Assembly: GCF_000717055.1 (NCBI RefSeq)
Contig: NZ_JNXI01000012.1
Location: 1-64,000 of the forward strand
Source of the DNA: Streptomyces iakyrus
GTDB taxonomy: Bacteria > Actinomycetota > Actinomycetes > Streptomycetales > Streptomycetaceae
Direction: 5' to 3'
Length of the DNA: 64,000 nucleotides
The notes below the pieces were generated by a model that had not been told where the DNA came from, searched no databases, and worked only from the letters and a program-made list of their open reading frames with translations. Every line of letters begins with the position of its first letter. Position 1 is the first letter of the stretch. Of the stretch, positions 43,138-50,832 are shown piece by piece. The position numbers and the translations under genes are program-made.

Positions 43138-43314
43138 ATGCTGGACACGACGAAACAGAGCGACCCCGCACCGCCGCAGGACGAGCCACATCCCCGGCAG
43201 GACGAGCCACGTGGTTGCCTCTTCGCCCTCTCCCAGCCACCGCTGATGATCTTCCTGGCGGTGATCGGGAGTCTGCTGCTCATGGCCTCGTTGCACGATC
43301 TGCTGCTGCTGTGA
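43138..43314 (+). CDS. 58-residue single-pass membrane protein
   Basis: A short frame from ATG 43138 encodes a polar N-terminal part (TTKQSDPAPPQDEPHPRQDE) and one C-terminal helix (LMIFLAVIGSLLLMASLH) ending in leucines. The hydrophilic part contains the repeated piece DEPxPRQDEP. Codon third positions are mostly G or C. No good ribosome site is visible, so expression is uncertain. It lies between the membrane gene at 42544 and the convergent CGNR gene. Confidence 0.55.
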   Translation: MLDTTKQSDPAPPQDEPHPRQDEPRGCLFALSQPPLMIFLAVIGSLLLMASLHDLLLL

Positions 43315-43406
43315 GCCTTACCCGCGGTACCCGGCGCCACCCGCCGGGACCGCGTCGGCATCGACATCCCGCACAGCCCCGCGACCCCGGGCCCTGGCGC
43401 CGGGCG

Positions 43407-43967
43407 TCAGCCCGCCGCCTCCTTGCGGCGTGCCCGGTACGCGGCCACGTGCAGGCGGTTTCCGCAGGTGCGGCTGTCGCAGTACCGCCGCGAGCGGTTG
43501 CGGGACAGGTCGACGAAGGCACGCCGGCAGTCCGGTGCCTCGCACCGTCGCAGCCGCTCCTGCTCCCCGGCGACCACGAAGAACGCCAGCGCCATCCCGC
43601 AGTCGGCGGCGAGATGATCGGCGACGGAGGCACCGGGCGCGAAGTAGTGCACATGCCAGTCGTAGCCGTCGTGGTCCGTGAGCCGGGGCGTGGTGCCGGC
43701 CGCCGCGACCAGCTCGTTGATCTGCCCCGCCGCGGCCCGGGCGTCCGGGGCGGCGAAGACGGCGGCGAAGCGCCCGCGGATCTTGCGCACCGCCGAGAGG
43801 TCGAAGTCCGAGAGCACCCCGACATCGCTGATCTCGTGGTTCCGCACGAAGTCCGCAAGGGCCGCCACGTCCGGCAGCCCGTCCGGCGCCGTGTCGTCCT
43901 CCGGTGCGGTGTTCACCAGATCGACCACGGTGTCGAGGGCGCACCGGGTGTCGTGGGTGATCAGCAC
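43407..43967 (-). CDS. CGNR zinc-finger protein (putative stress-responsive regulator)
   Basis: The 186-residue protein has the ABATE-type N-terminal domain (LITHDTRCALDTVVDLVNTA, ADFVRNHEISDVGVLSDFDL). The C-terminal CGNR zinc finger has Cys pairs in RRCEAPDCRRAFVDLSRNRS and RRYCDSRTCGNRLHVAAYR. Such proteins are thought to bind DNA. GTG 43967 was chosen because AGGGAG lies six to eleven bases upstream. The 389 bases beyond it (43968-44356) hold only tandem repeats. Confidence 0.88.
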   Translation of the reverse strand: MLITHDTRCALDTVVDLVNTAPEDDTAPDGLPDVAALADFVRNHEISDVGVLSDFDLSAVRKIRGRFAAVFAAPDARAAAGQINELVAAAGTTPRLTDHDGYDWHVHYFAPGASVADHLAADCGMALAFFVVAGEQERLRRCEAPDCRRAFVDLSRNRSRRYCDSRTCGNRLHVAAYRARRKEAAG

Positions 43968-44131
43968 GATTCGCTCCCTGGCCTGAGGGTCGGGCGGGCG
44001 CCCGCCGATGCTGGCCGATGGTAACGGCTTCACCTCCGCCGGACCGCCTCATGCCCGCACATGGCTTCGAATACAACGCCTGCCGGCCCGCCGGGGTTCC
44101 CCGTGTGGCGCGACACCGGCGGAGGGGCACC

Positions 44132-44189
44132 GGAGGGCGGGACACCGGGGGAGGCGAGCCGGAGGGCGGGACACCGGGGGAGGCGAACC
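44132..44189. repeat. Two tandem 29-bp GC-rich repeats
   Basis: Units 44132-44160 and 44161-44189 are identical except one base near the end (GGAGGGCGGGACACCGGGGG then AGGCGAGCC or AGGCGAACC). Partial copies flank them (about 44117-44131 and 44190-44220). They lie between the CGNR gene and ssgB in a region without genes and may vary in copy number. Confidence 0.8.
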
Positions 44190-44356
44190 GGGGAAGGCGC
44201 GCCGGGGGCACACCGGGGCAGGGGCGGTCCCATGCGAACCGGCGCCGTACCGCGTGATCCGCGGTGCCGGCGCCGGTGTTATCCCGTATGCGGTTGTCCG
44301 GGCCCGAGCCGTCTCCCCGAGTCGACGGCGCCGGGCGGCTTTGCGGGGGCCTCGCC

Positions 44357-44770
44357 CTAGCTTTCCGCCAGGATGTGCGAGAGCTCCTGATCGAGGTCGA
44401 AGTGCCGGTGTTCCGTGCCGGGCGGCACGGCGGCGTCGGTCCGCTTCAGGAAGGACTCCAGGGCCCGTGCCGGGGCCTCCAGCAGGGCCTCGCCCTCCGG
44501 CGAGCTCAGGGCGATGCACACGACGCCCTGGCCGTGACTGCGCGACGGCCAGACGCGGACGTCGCCGGTGCCCGTAGGGCGGTGAAGTCCCTCGGCGAGG
44601 AGGTCGCGGGCGAACACCCACTCGACGGTTTCCTCGGCTCCGGTGTGGAAGGTGGCGTGCACGGCGTAGGGGTCGGCCGTGTCGTACCGCAGGCCTGCGG
44701 GGACAGGCAGGGAGGACTCGCTCGACACAACGAGGCGCAGGTGCAGCTCGCAGCTGACCGTGGTGTTCAT
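44357..44770 (-). CDS. ssgB: Sporulation-specific cell division protein SsgB
   Basis: SsgB recruits FtsZ to future septum sites in sporulating aerial hyphae, together with SsgA. The 137-residue SALP-family protein reads MNTTVSCELHLRLVVSSESS, YAVHATFHTGAEETVEWVFA and HRHFDLDQELSHILAES. From memory it is essentially the same as S. coelicolor SsgB, one of the most conserved proteins of the genus, and its presence fixes the organism as a sporulating actinomycete. ATG 44770 follows a GAAAGG at a long spacing of about 12 bases. It is divergent from the TIGR02611-like gene. Confidence 0.97.
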   Translation of the reverse strand: MNTTVSCELHLRLVVSSESSLPVPAGLRYDTADPYAVHATFHTGAEETVEWVFARDLLAEGLHRPTGTGDVRVWPSRSHGQGVVCIALSSPEGEALLEAPARALESFLKRTDAAVPPGTEHRHFDLDQELSHILAES

Positions 44771-44961
44771 AAGCGCCAGGGCCTTTCGCTCAGTGTGCGC
44801 TCGGGGGTTCGCACGTCGGCGAAATCGACATGCCACCTACGGTGCCGTTGTAAACCCCTCTGAGTGTTTTGCGTGCCTTTACGTAACTCTTCCGGCCGAG
44901 GGATCGTTCGCGTCCTGCGTCCATTCCGGTGACTGGTTTCGCTCGGGTAGTGTTTCCCCGT

Positions 44962-45420
44962 ATGAATACGGGGAGTAACGAGCCGGGCGAGGTGGCCGTG
45001 GCGTCGAACGAGACGGGGACGGGCGAGGCACACGGCGAGCAGGATCGCGGGCTCGGCTCGCGTGCGCCGGAATTCATCAAGGCCCGCCGGGCGCTGCACC
45101 TCAGCTGGCAGGTCGGCGTCTTCATCATCGGACTCGCGGTCGTCGTGACCGGCATCATCATGCTGCCCCTGCCGGGACCGGGCTGGGTCGTGATCTTCGG
45201 CGGCATGGCGATCTGGGCGACGGAGTTCGTCTGGGCCCAGCTGGTGCTGCGCTGGACCAAGCGGAAGGTCACCGAGGCGGCGCAGCGCGCCCTCGATCCC
45301 AAGGTGCGCCGCCGCAACATCATCCTGACGTCGATCGGGCTGGTGATCATCGGCGTACTGGCCGGCATCTACCTGTGGAAGTTCGGCATCACCATGCCGT
45401 GGAAGATCAAGGACCAGTGA
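44962..45420 (+). CDS. TIGR02611-family membrane protein
   Basis: The 152-residue protein has three predicted helices (VGVFIIGLAVVVTGIIMLPL, WVVIFGGMAIWATEFVW, ILTSIGLVIIGVLAGIYLW) with the conserved LPLPGPGWVVI turn between the first two. Members occur throughout actinobacteria and lack a known role. A TAGTGT hexamer lies eight bases before the ATG at 44962, so the leader is very short. A tRNA-Val gene starts 46 bases after its stop. Confidence 0.88.
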   Translation: MNTGSNEPGEVAVASNETGTGEAHGEQDRGLGSRAPEFIKARRALHLSWQVGVFIIGLAVVVTGIIMLPLPGPGWVVIFGGMAIWATEFVWAQLVLRWTKRKVTEAAQRALDPKVRRRNIILTSIGLVIIGVLAGIYLWKFGITMPWKIKDQ

Positions 45421-45466
45421 GCGTCACAGGCACCCCCTGACATGGGGTAATGTTCTTCCTGCGTCC

Positions 45467-45538
45467 GGGCGATTAGCTCAGTGGGAGAGCGCTTCGTTCA
45501 CACCGAAGAGGTCACTGGTTCGAACCCAGTATCGCCCA
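45467..45538 (+). tRNA. tRNA-Val (CAC), first copy
   Basis: The 72-nt cloverleaf has acceptor GGGCGAT/ATCGCCC, anticodon arm CTTCG-TTCACAC-CGAAG with anticodon CAC, T-arm CTGGTTCGAACCCAG and discriminator A. It is identical to 60121-60192. Confidence 0.97.
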
Positions 45539-45548
45539 CCCGGACCGG

Positions 45549-45578
45549 CGGCCCATCTGCGATTGCGCAGGTGGGCCG
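45549..45578 (+). terminator. Terminator after tRNA-Val
   Basis: CGGCCCATCTGCG pairs with CGCAGGTGGGCCG (one T-G pair) around ATTG, followed by TTGGTGTTGT. Confidence 0.85.
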
Positions 45579-46844
45579 TTGGTGTTGTGCGGGCTGCGGG
45601 CTGTCGGGTTGTGCTCGTGGGGTGGCTGGTGGCAGCCCGCGGGGCGGGAGCGCCCGTGCGACGGCGTCTGTGGTCCGGCCGCTGGTGAGGCCGGGATCCG
45701 GCCGGGGCCGCTGATGCCGTTGACTTCGCCGTTCGACGGCGCGGGTGCTGGGCTCTGCCGTGCGGCGCTGTCGTACCGCAAAGGCGCATGGGCTGCCGAA
45801 GATCGCTGAGGGGCCGGGAACCCGGGGCAGTCGGTTTCTCGCCCCGGCGCCCCCGCCGCGGCCGGCTGGTGCCGAGGAGCTGCCGTTGGCCGACAGGAGA
45901 ACCGAGATCGGCGCTGAGCAGCGCGTGCCTCGCCGAGCTCCGATCCGGGTGCAGCCTGCCGGGGCCTTTGCCCGGCGAGCCCACGCGCACGGGGCCGAAT
46001 GTCGCCGGGCCGAGCCGGTCGAAGCCCCTTCCCGGTGAGCCGCACGCCCCGTCGCGTGGCGAGCCGGGCGGCGGTGGGCTCCCTGGGGTGGCCGGCGCCG
46101 AGACCGCCATGGGCCGGGCATGCGGACACCCCACTGGAGTCGGCCGGTGGCGATTCCCGTCCCCGGCCAGGCGGGGCGATGCGCCTGGCGGGGCAGGCCC
46201 TGTCATGCCTCTGCCCTCGAACCGCTCGCACCCCGAGCCGGCTACCCGACGAGATCCAGCCATCGGGACGACTGGTCCGTCGGCGGCTCCCCGCCCCGGC
46301 CCTGGGCACCCGCGCCGACCCTGCCCAACGCCCACCCGCCCGGACGAGCCCCGAGCCCCGCGCCCCGGACCAACTTGCCCCCACTCCCTCCGCGGCCGTA
46401 CGAAACCCAAGCCCTGGACGTCAGGCCGTACGGCTGGCCGGGAGTCGGTGGCACGCGAGGTGGGGTGCTCAGGGGGGCTCGTGACCGTGAAGGCGACGGG
46501 ATGCCACCACGGCCCCGTCACTCTCAGTCGCAGTCCCCTCACCGCCCCACCCCCACAACGCGCCTCAGCCCACGCCACATGGCCAGAACCGACCCCCACA
46601 CCCCCAAAACCCTTCCCCTCAACGCCGCATGGCCGAATCCGGCCCCCGCCCTCCGCAATTCCACCCTCCCCAACCCCGCCGTCGTCTTTCGGTCGCGCCC
46701 GGATTCAACCCACGCCGTCCCTCTCCGTTCGGCGCTCCGGACGGGTGGCCGTCACCAGGGACGTCGTCCTGCTCCGCTTCCGGTTCCGCCCTCGCGACCC
46801 GCTCCGCCAACCGCCCCGTCGGTAAGAAATTCTTGTCCGAATCA
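45579..46844. other. Gene-poor region upstream of the sugar ABC operon
   Basis: No frame in these 1.27 kb has the G/C third-position bias and protein-like composition of its neighbours. All long frames are Arg/Pro/Ala/Gly-rich shadows. From about 46495 to 46700 the plus strand is strikingly C-rich and G-poor (runs such as CGACCCCCACACCCCCAAAA). No RNA, repeat unit or IS remnant was recognised. Confidence 0.6.
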
Positions 46845-46904
46845 TTGACGCACCCTCAGCCCCTCCGTACCTTGTGCCAGCAAGCGCTTACTTGAAACGA
46901 TTCA
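46845..46904 (+). promoter_or_regulatory. Promoter with two LacI-type operators for the sugar operon
   Basis: TTGACG (46845-46850) and TACCTT (46868-46873) are separated by 17 bases. Right after the expected start point come CAAGCGCTTA (perfect AAGCGCTT core) and TGAAACGATTCA (46893-46904), both palindromic around a central CG as in LacI/GalR/CcpA-type sites. No LacI gene lies within the window, so the repressor must act in trans. Confidence 0.65.
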
Positions 46905-46937
46905 TGCGAGCGGGACGACGTGCGGGGAGGTCCAACC

Positions 46938-48227
46938 GTGGTGAACGGCAGGAATGTTGAGAGACGTACCATCCTGAAGGCGGCCGGTGCCACGGCAGCC
47001 ACGCTGGGGCTGGCCGCGACGGCCGGCTGCGGTGGTGACGGAGGGGCCTCCGCGGACGGGACGGTGACGATCCGTTACGCGTGGTGGGGTGCGGAGGACC
47101 GTGCCCAGAGAATCAACAAGACCATCGCGCTCTTCGAGAAGAAGTACCCGAAGATCAAGGTGAAAACGGACTTCCAGCCTTATCTCGACTTCTGGAAGAA
47201 GTTCAACACCCAGGCCTCCGGCGGAAATCCGCCGGACGTGTTCCAGAATGCGATCGGCTTCCTCCGCAAATACGACGCGAAGAACGTACTGCTGGATCTG
47301 AGCGAGCAGGCGAAGGCGGGCAACCTCCGGATGGAGGGATTCCGCGCGGGGCTGGAGAAGTTCGGCGAGATCGACGGCAAGCTCCTCGGCGTTCCGGTCG
47401 GTTCGAACTCCATGGCCCTCGTCATCGACAAGCCCGTCTACACCCGCGCCGGCGTGAAGCCGGAGCAGGGCTGGACGTGGGACGACTTCGAAGCCGGCAT
47501 GAAGAAGATCCGGGACAAGACCGGCCGCGCCGGCGACAGCGGCATGTACGGCACGATGTACCTCTACGACCTCTACCTGCGCCAGAACGGCAAGGCGTTC
47601 TTCACCGAGGACGGACTCGGCTTCACCGAGGCGGACCTGACGGACTGGTGGACGAAGGCCAGGAAGGGCGTCGAGGAGGGCATTTACTCCGATCCCAAGA
47701 AGGTCGCCCAGATCAAGCCCAAGTCCGCGCTCGCCGCGGAGCTCTCGGGCAGCGAGTTCACCTGGGACAACTTCACCGTCCGCTACACCTCCGAGGGCAA
47801 GAGCGAGTACGGCCTGGCTCCCATCCCGACGACGGACGGCAAGAAGACCGGGCAGTACCTCGGCTCCCTCATGCTGAGCGCCTCCAAGCGCACCCAGCAC
47901 CCGAAGGAAGTCGCCCAGTTCATCGACTTCATGGTGCACGACCCCGAGGTCGCCAAGATCATGGGCTACGACCGCGGTGTGCCCGCGACCCAGGCCCAGT
48001 TCGACGCCTACAAGCCGAGCGACCCGGTCAACCAGGCGATAGCCGCCTACGAGCAGTCCATCGTCAAGGCCGGAGTCCTGGAGCCCATCACTCCGCACCC
48101 GAACGGCGCGGACATCTGCGAGTCGGCGTTCCTGCGGATCGCCGAGGAGATGGGCCTGGGCAAGAGGTCGGTGGACGAGGCCGTCAAGCAGTTCTTCACC
48201 GAGTCGAAGACGGCTCTCGGCACCTGA
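46938..48227 (+). CDS. Sugar ABC transporter substrate-binding lipoprotein (YesO-like)
   Basis: The 429-residue extracellular binding protein has a twin-arginine lipoprotein signal: VERRTILKAAGATAATLGLA, then ATAGCGGDGG with the lipidated Cys. The mature part is a family 1 solute-binding fold (TVTIRYAWWGAEDRAQRINK, GNPPDVFQNAIGFLRKYD, VPVGSNSMALVIDKPVYTRA). GTG 46938 is chosen because GGGGAGG lies seven bases upstream. The context with a YesL-like protein and an exo-rhamnogalacturonan-lyase-like enzyme suggests pectin-derived oligosaccharides as ligand. Confidence 0.92.
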   Translation: MVNGRNVERRTILKAAGATAATLGLAATAGCGGDGGASADGTVTIRYAWWGAEDRAQRINKTIALFEKKYPKIKVKTDFQPYLDFWKKFNTQASGGNPPDVFQNAIGFLRKYDAKNVLLDLSEQAKAGNLRMEGFRAGLEKFGEIDGKLLGVPVGSNSMALVIDKPVYTRAGVKPEQGWTWDDFEAGMKKIRDKTGRAGDSGMYGTMYLYDLYLRQNGKAFFTEDGLGFTEADLTDWWTKARKGVEEGIYSDPKKVAQIKPKSALAAELSGSEFTWDNFTVRYTSEGKSEYGLAPIPTTDGKKTGQYLGSLMLSASKRTQHPKEVAQFIDFMVHDPEVAKIMGYDRGVPATQAQFDAYKPSDPVNQAIAAYEQSIVKAGVLEPITPHPNGADICESAFLRIAEEMGLGKRSVDEAVKQFFTESKTALGT

Positions 48228-49234
48228 TGGGAACCACCGTGACACACGCCCCTGCGATGGAGGACCTGCCCAAGGGCAAGCGCTCCGAGCCGCGGCACGG
48301 TCCGGTGGACTCCCCGCGCCCCGCCGCCCTCAAGCGGCGGCGGCGCCGGGAGAACCTGGCCGGCTATCTCTTCATGTCCCCGTGGATCGCCGGGTTCTTG
48401 CTCCTGACCGCGGGCCCGATGATCGCCTCGCTCTACTTCGCCTTCACCGACTACAACCTGTTCGACGCCCCCCAGTGGATCGGCCTCGACAACTTCTCCG
48501 AGATGTTCGGCGATCCGCGCTGGCGCCACTCGGTGCAGGTGACGCTCTGGTACGTCGCCGTCGGCACGCCGCTGAAGCTGCTCGCCGCCCTCGGTGTGGC
48601 GCTGCTGCTCGCCCAGAGCCGGCGCGGGCAGGCCTTCTACCGGGCCGCCTTCTACGCGCCGTCGCTCATCGGCGCGAGCGTCTCCGTCGCGATCGTGTGG
48701 AAGGCGATCTTCTCGGACGACGCGGTCGTCGACCGTACCCAGAAGATCTTCGGGATCGACGTCGGCGGCTGGACCGGCGACCCGGACATGATCATCTACA
48801 GTCTCGTGGCGCTCACCGTCTGGCAGTTCGGCGCCCCCATGGTCATCTTCCTGGCCGGTCTCAAGCAGGTCCCGCGTGAGCTGTACGAGGCGGCCGAGGT
48901 CGACGGGGCGGGCAAGATGCGGCGGTTCTGGAACATCACGCTGCCGATGATCTCGCCCGTCCTCTTCTTCAACGTCCTGCTGGAGACGATCCACTCCTTC
49001 CAGATCTTCAGCTCGGCGTACATCGTCGGCGGCGGCGCGGGGAGCAACGCCTGCGGCCCGGCCGACGGCTCGATGGTCTACACCTGCTACCTCTACGTCC
49101 AGGGCTTCGAGAACAGCCGCATGGGTCTGGCCTCCGCGATGGCCTGGCTGCTGCTCGTCGCGGTCGCCCTGGTGACGGCGGTGCTGTTCTGGTCCCAGAA
49201 GCGCTGGGTGCACTACGAGGAGGGCGCCCGATGA
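48227..49234 (+). CDS. Sugar ABC transporter permease (YesP-like)
   Basis: This 335-residue MalF-type permease has about six helices. It begins with a long polar N-terminal stretch (KRRRRRENLAGYLFMSPWIA), and the coupling loop reads YEAAEVDGAGKMRRFWNITL. A loop with a Cys pair (SNACGPADGSMVYTC) near residue 275 probably faces outside. Its ATG overlaps the binding-protein stop (TGATG) and its end overlaps the next permease, so the three are coupled. Confidence 0.92.
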   Translation: MGTTVTHAPAMEDLPKGKRSEPRHGPVDSPRPAALKRRRRRENLAGYLFMSPWIAGFLLLTAGPMIASLYFAFTDYNLFDAPQWIGLDNFSEMFGDPRWRHSVQVTLWYVAVGTPLKLLAALGVALLLAQSRRGQAFYRAAFYAPSLIGASVSVAIVWKAIFSDDAVVDRTQKIFGIDVGGWTGDPDMIIYSLVALTVWQFGAPMVIFLAGLKQVPRELYEAAEVDGAGKMRRFWNITLPMISPVLFFNVLLETIHSFQIFSSAYIVGGGAGSNACGPADGSMVYTCYLYVQGFENSRMGLASAMAWLLLVAVALVTAVLFWSQKRWVHYEEGAR

Positions 49235-50121
49235 GTGCGCAGGCCACCACCGACGTCAAGCCCGCCGCCGGGGCCGGAGCGCTCCGCCACAAGCTGCCCG
49301 GTTCCCTCGCCTGGCACCTCGGGTCCCTGCTGATCCTCGCGGTGATCCTCTACCCGGTGATCTGGGTCGTCGGCGGGTCCTTCAAGAAGAGTGAGGACAT
49401 CGTCGGCAGCCTGGATCTCTTCCCGAGTGACCCGGTCGTCGACAACTACAAGAGCCTCGCCGACGGCATCGCCGACATCTCGATCTCCACGTTCTTCTTC
49501 AACTCGCTCTTCCTGGCGGTCGGGTCGGTCATCGGCATCCTGGTGTCCTGTTCGCTGACGGCCTACGCCTTCGCCAGGATCAGGTTCGCGGGCCGCAATC
49601 TGCTGTTCACGCTGATGATCGGGACGCTCCTGCTGCCGTACCACGTGCTGCTGATCCCGCAGTACGTGCTGTTCCGCAACATGGAGATGATCAACACCTA
49701 TACGCCGCTGCTGCTCGGGAAGTACCTGGCCACCGAGGCGTTCTTCATCTTCCTGATGGTGCAGTTCATGCGGAACATGCCCAAGGAGCTGGACGAGGCG
49801 GCCCGTCTCGACGGCTGCGGGCACTTCCGGATCTACTGGTCGATCGTGCTGCCGCTGAGCCGGCCGGCCCTGATCACCAGCGCGATCTTCACCTTCATCA
49901 ACTCGTGGAACGACTTCATGGGCCCGCTGATCTACCTCAACGAGCCCGACAAGTACACGGTCTCGCTCGGCCTGAAGATGTTCGTCGACCAGGAAGGGCT
50001 GGCCAACTACGGCGGCATGATCGCCATGTCGCTGGTGGCGCTGCTGCCGGTGCTCGCCTTCTTCCTCGCCTTCCAGCGGTATCTGATCGACGGTATGGCC
50101 ACGTCGGGTCTGAAGGGCTGA
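49231..50121 (+). CDS. Sugar ABC transporter permease (YesQ-like)
   Basis: The 296-residue MalG-type permease has six helices and the coupling motif DEAARLDGCGHFRIYWSIVL. Its start overlaps the upstream permease (ATGA). No ATPase gene is in the operon, so the system probably uses a shared MsiK-type ATPase encoded elsewhere, as is usual for Streptomyces sugar transporters. Confidence 0.92.
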   Translation: MSAQATTDVKPAAGAGALRHKLPGSLAWHLGSLLILAVILYPVIWVVGGSFKKSEDIVGSLDLFPSDPVVDNYKSLADGIADISISTFFFNSLFLAVGSVIGILVSCSLTAYAFARIRFAGRNLLFTLMIGTLLLPYHVLLIPQYVLFRNMEMINTYTPLLLGKYLATEAFFIFLMVQFMRNMPKELDEAARLDGCGHFRIYWSIVLPLSRPALITSAIFTFINSWNDFMGPLIYLNEPDKYTVSLGLKMFVDQEGLANYGGMIAMSLVALLPVLAFFLAFQRYLIDGMATSGLKG

Positions 50122-50127
50122 GGCGGT

Positions 50128-50718
50128 ATGGCCGGGACACGGGTGAAGGCACGGGGGGAGTCGATGCTCGCCGAGCGTTTCGGGGTGTTCGCCGAGTGCT
50201 TGCTGACCGGCGTGTGGATCGCGGTGGCCTCACTGGGTGTCGTCACCTATCCCGCGGCGTTCGCCGCCGGGGCGCGGCATCTGCGTCGCCGTACCGCTCA
50301 TGAGGGCGGTGGCTGGCGGGAGTTCACCGCCGACTTCCGCACCGCCCTGCGCGGCGGATGGCTCGCCGGGCTCGCCGGGTGGGCGGCGGTGGCCGCGGTC
50401 TGGGTGGACGTGCAGGCGGCCCGGGCAGGGATTCCCGGCGGGCCGCTCGTCGGGTCCGTCGGGGTCGTCGCGCTGATCGGGCTCGTCGTGGCCGGGCTGC
50501 GTGCGGCGGCGGTATGGGCGCCGGGAGCCCGCTGGCGGAGGCTGCTGGCCGAGGCCGGGCGGCGGACGGTGCTCGATCCGGCCGGGTCGTTCCTGATCGT
50601 CGGCGGGCTGGCCGTGGTGGCCGTGTCCGCCTGGTTCGCCGCGCCGCTGGCGGTCGCGGTCCTCGGTGCCGTCGCGGCGGCGGCCGTCGCCGTGGAGGAG
50701 CGGTACCGGCACCGCTGA
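50128..50718 (+). CDS. DUF624 (YesL-like) membrane protein
   Basis: The 196-residue protein has four or five predicted helices, with CLLTGVWIAVASLGVVTYPA near the N-terminus, a typical DUF624 segment. YesL in Bacillus belongs to the same rhamnogalacturonan operon (yesL-yesZ). It starts six bases after the permease, so it is part of the operon. Its role is unknown. Confidence 0.78.
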   Translation: MAGTRVKARGESMLAERFGVFAECLLTGVWIAVASLGVVTYPAAFAAGARHLRRRTAHEGGGWREFTADFRTALRGGWLAGLAGWAAVAAVWVDVQAARAGIPGGPLVGSVGVVALIGLVVAGLRAAAVWAPGARWRRLLAEAGRRTVLDPAGSFLIVGGLAVVAVSAWFAAPLAVAVLGAVAAAAVAVEERYRHR

Positions 50719-50832
50719 AGGGCGGTGCCCCCATGTTCCAGGCCGGCGCCCCGGCGCCGCACCTCTCTCTGTCATGCCCCTGAGCAGCGTACGGATTCGC
50801 TTCCCGCACGGACGAGGAAAGGCAGCATCGCC

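Noticed and set aside
44132..44220. CRISPR array
   Set aside because: The 29-bp units are directly adjacent with no spacers, and no cas genes are present.
45478..46599. Long minus-strand frame ending in a YWVRTSDLFGVNEALSH-type tail
   Set aside because: The tail is a translation of the tRNA-Val gene and its upstream part is Pro/Arg shadow sequence.
45788..46848. Plus-strand frames of 242-345 codons in the gene-poor region
   Set aside because: Pro/Arg/Ala-rich composition without domain, wrong codon-position bias and no ribosome site.
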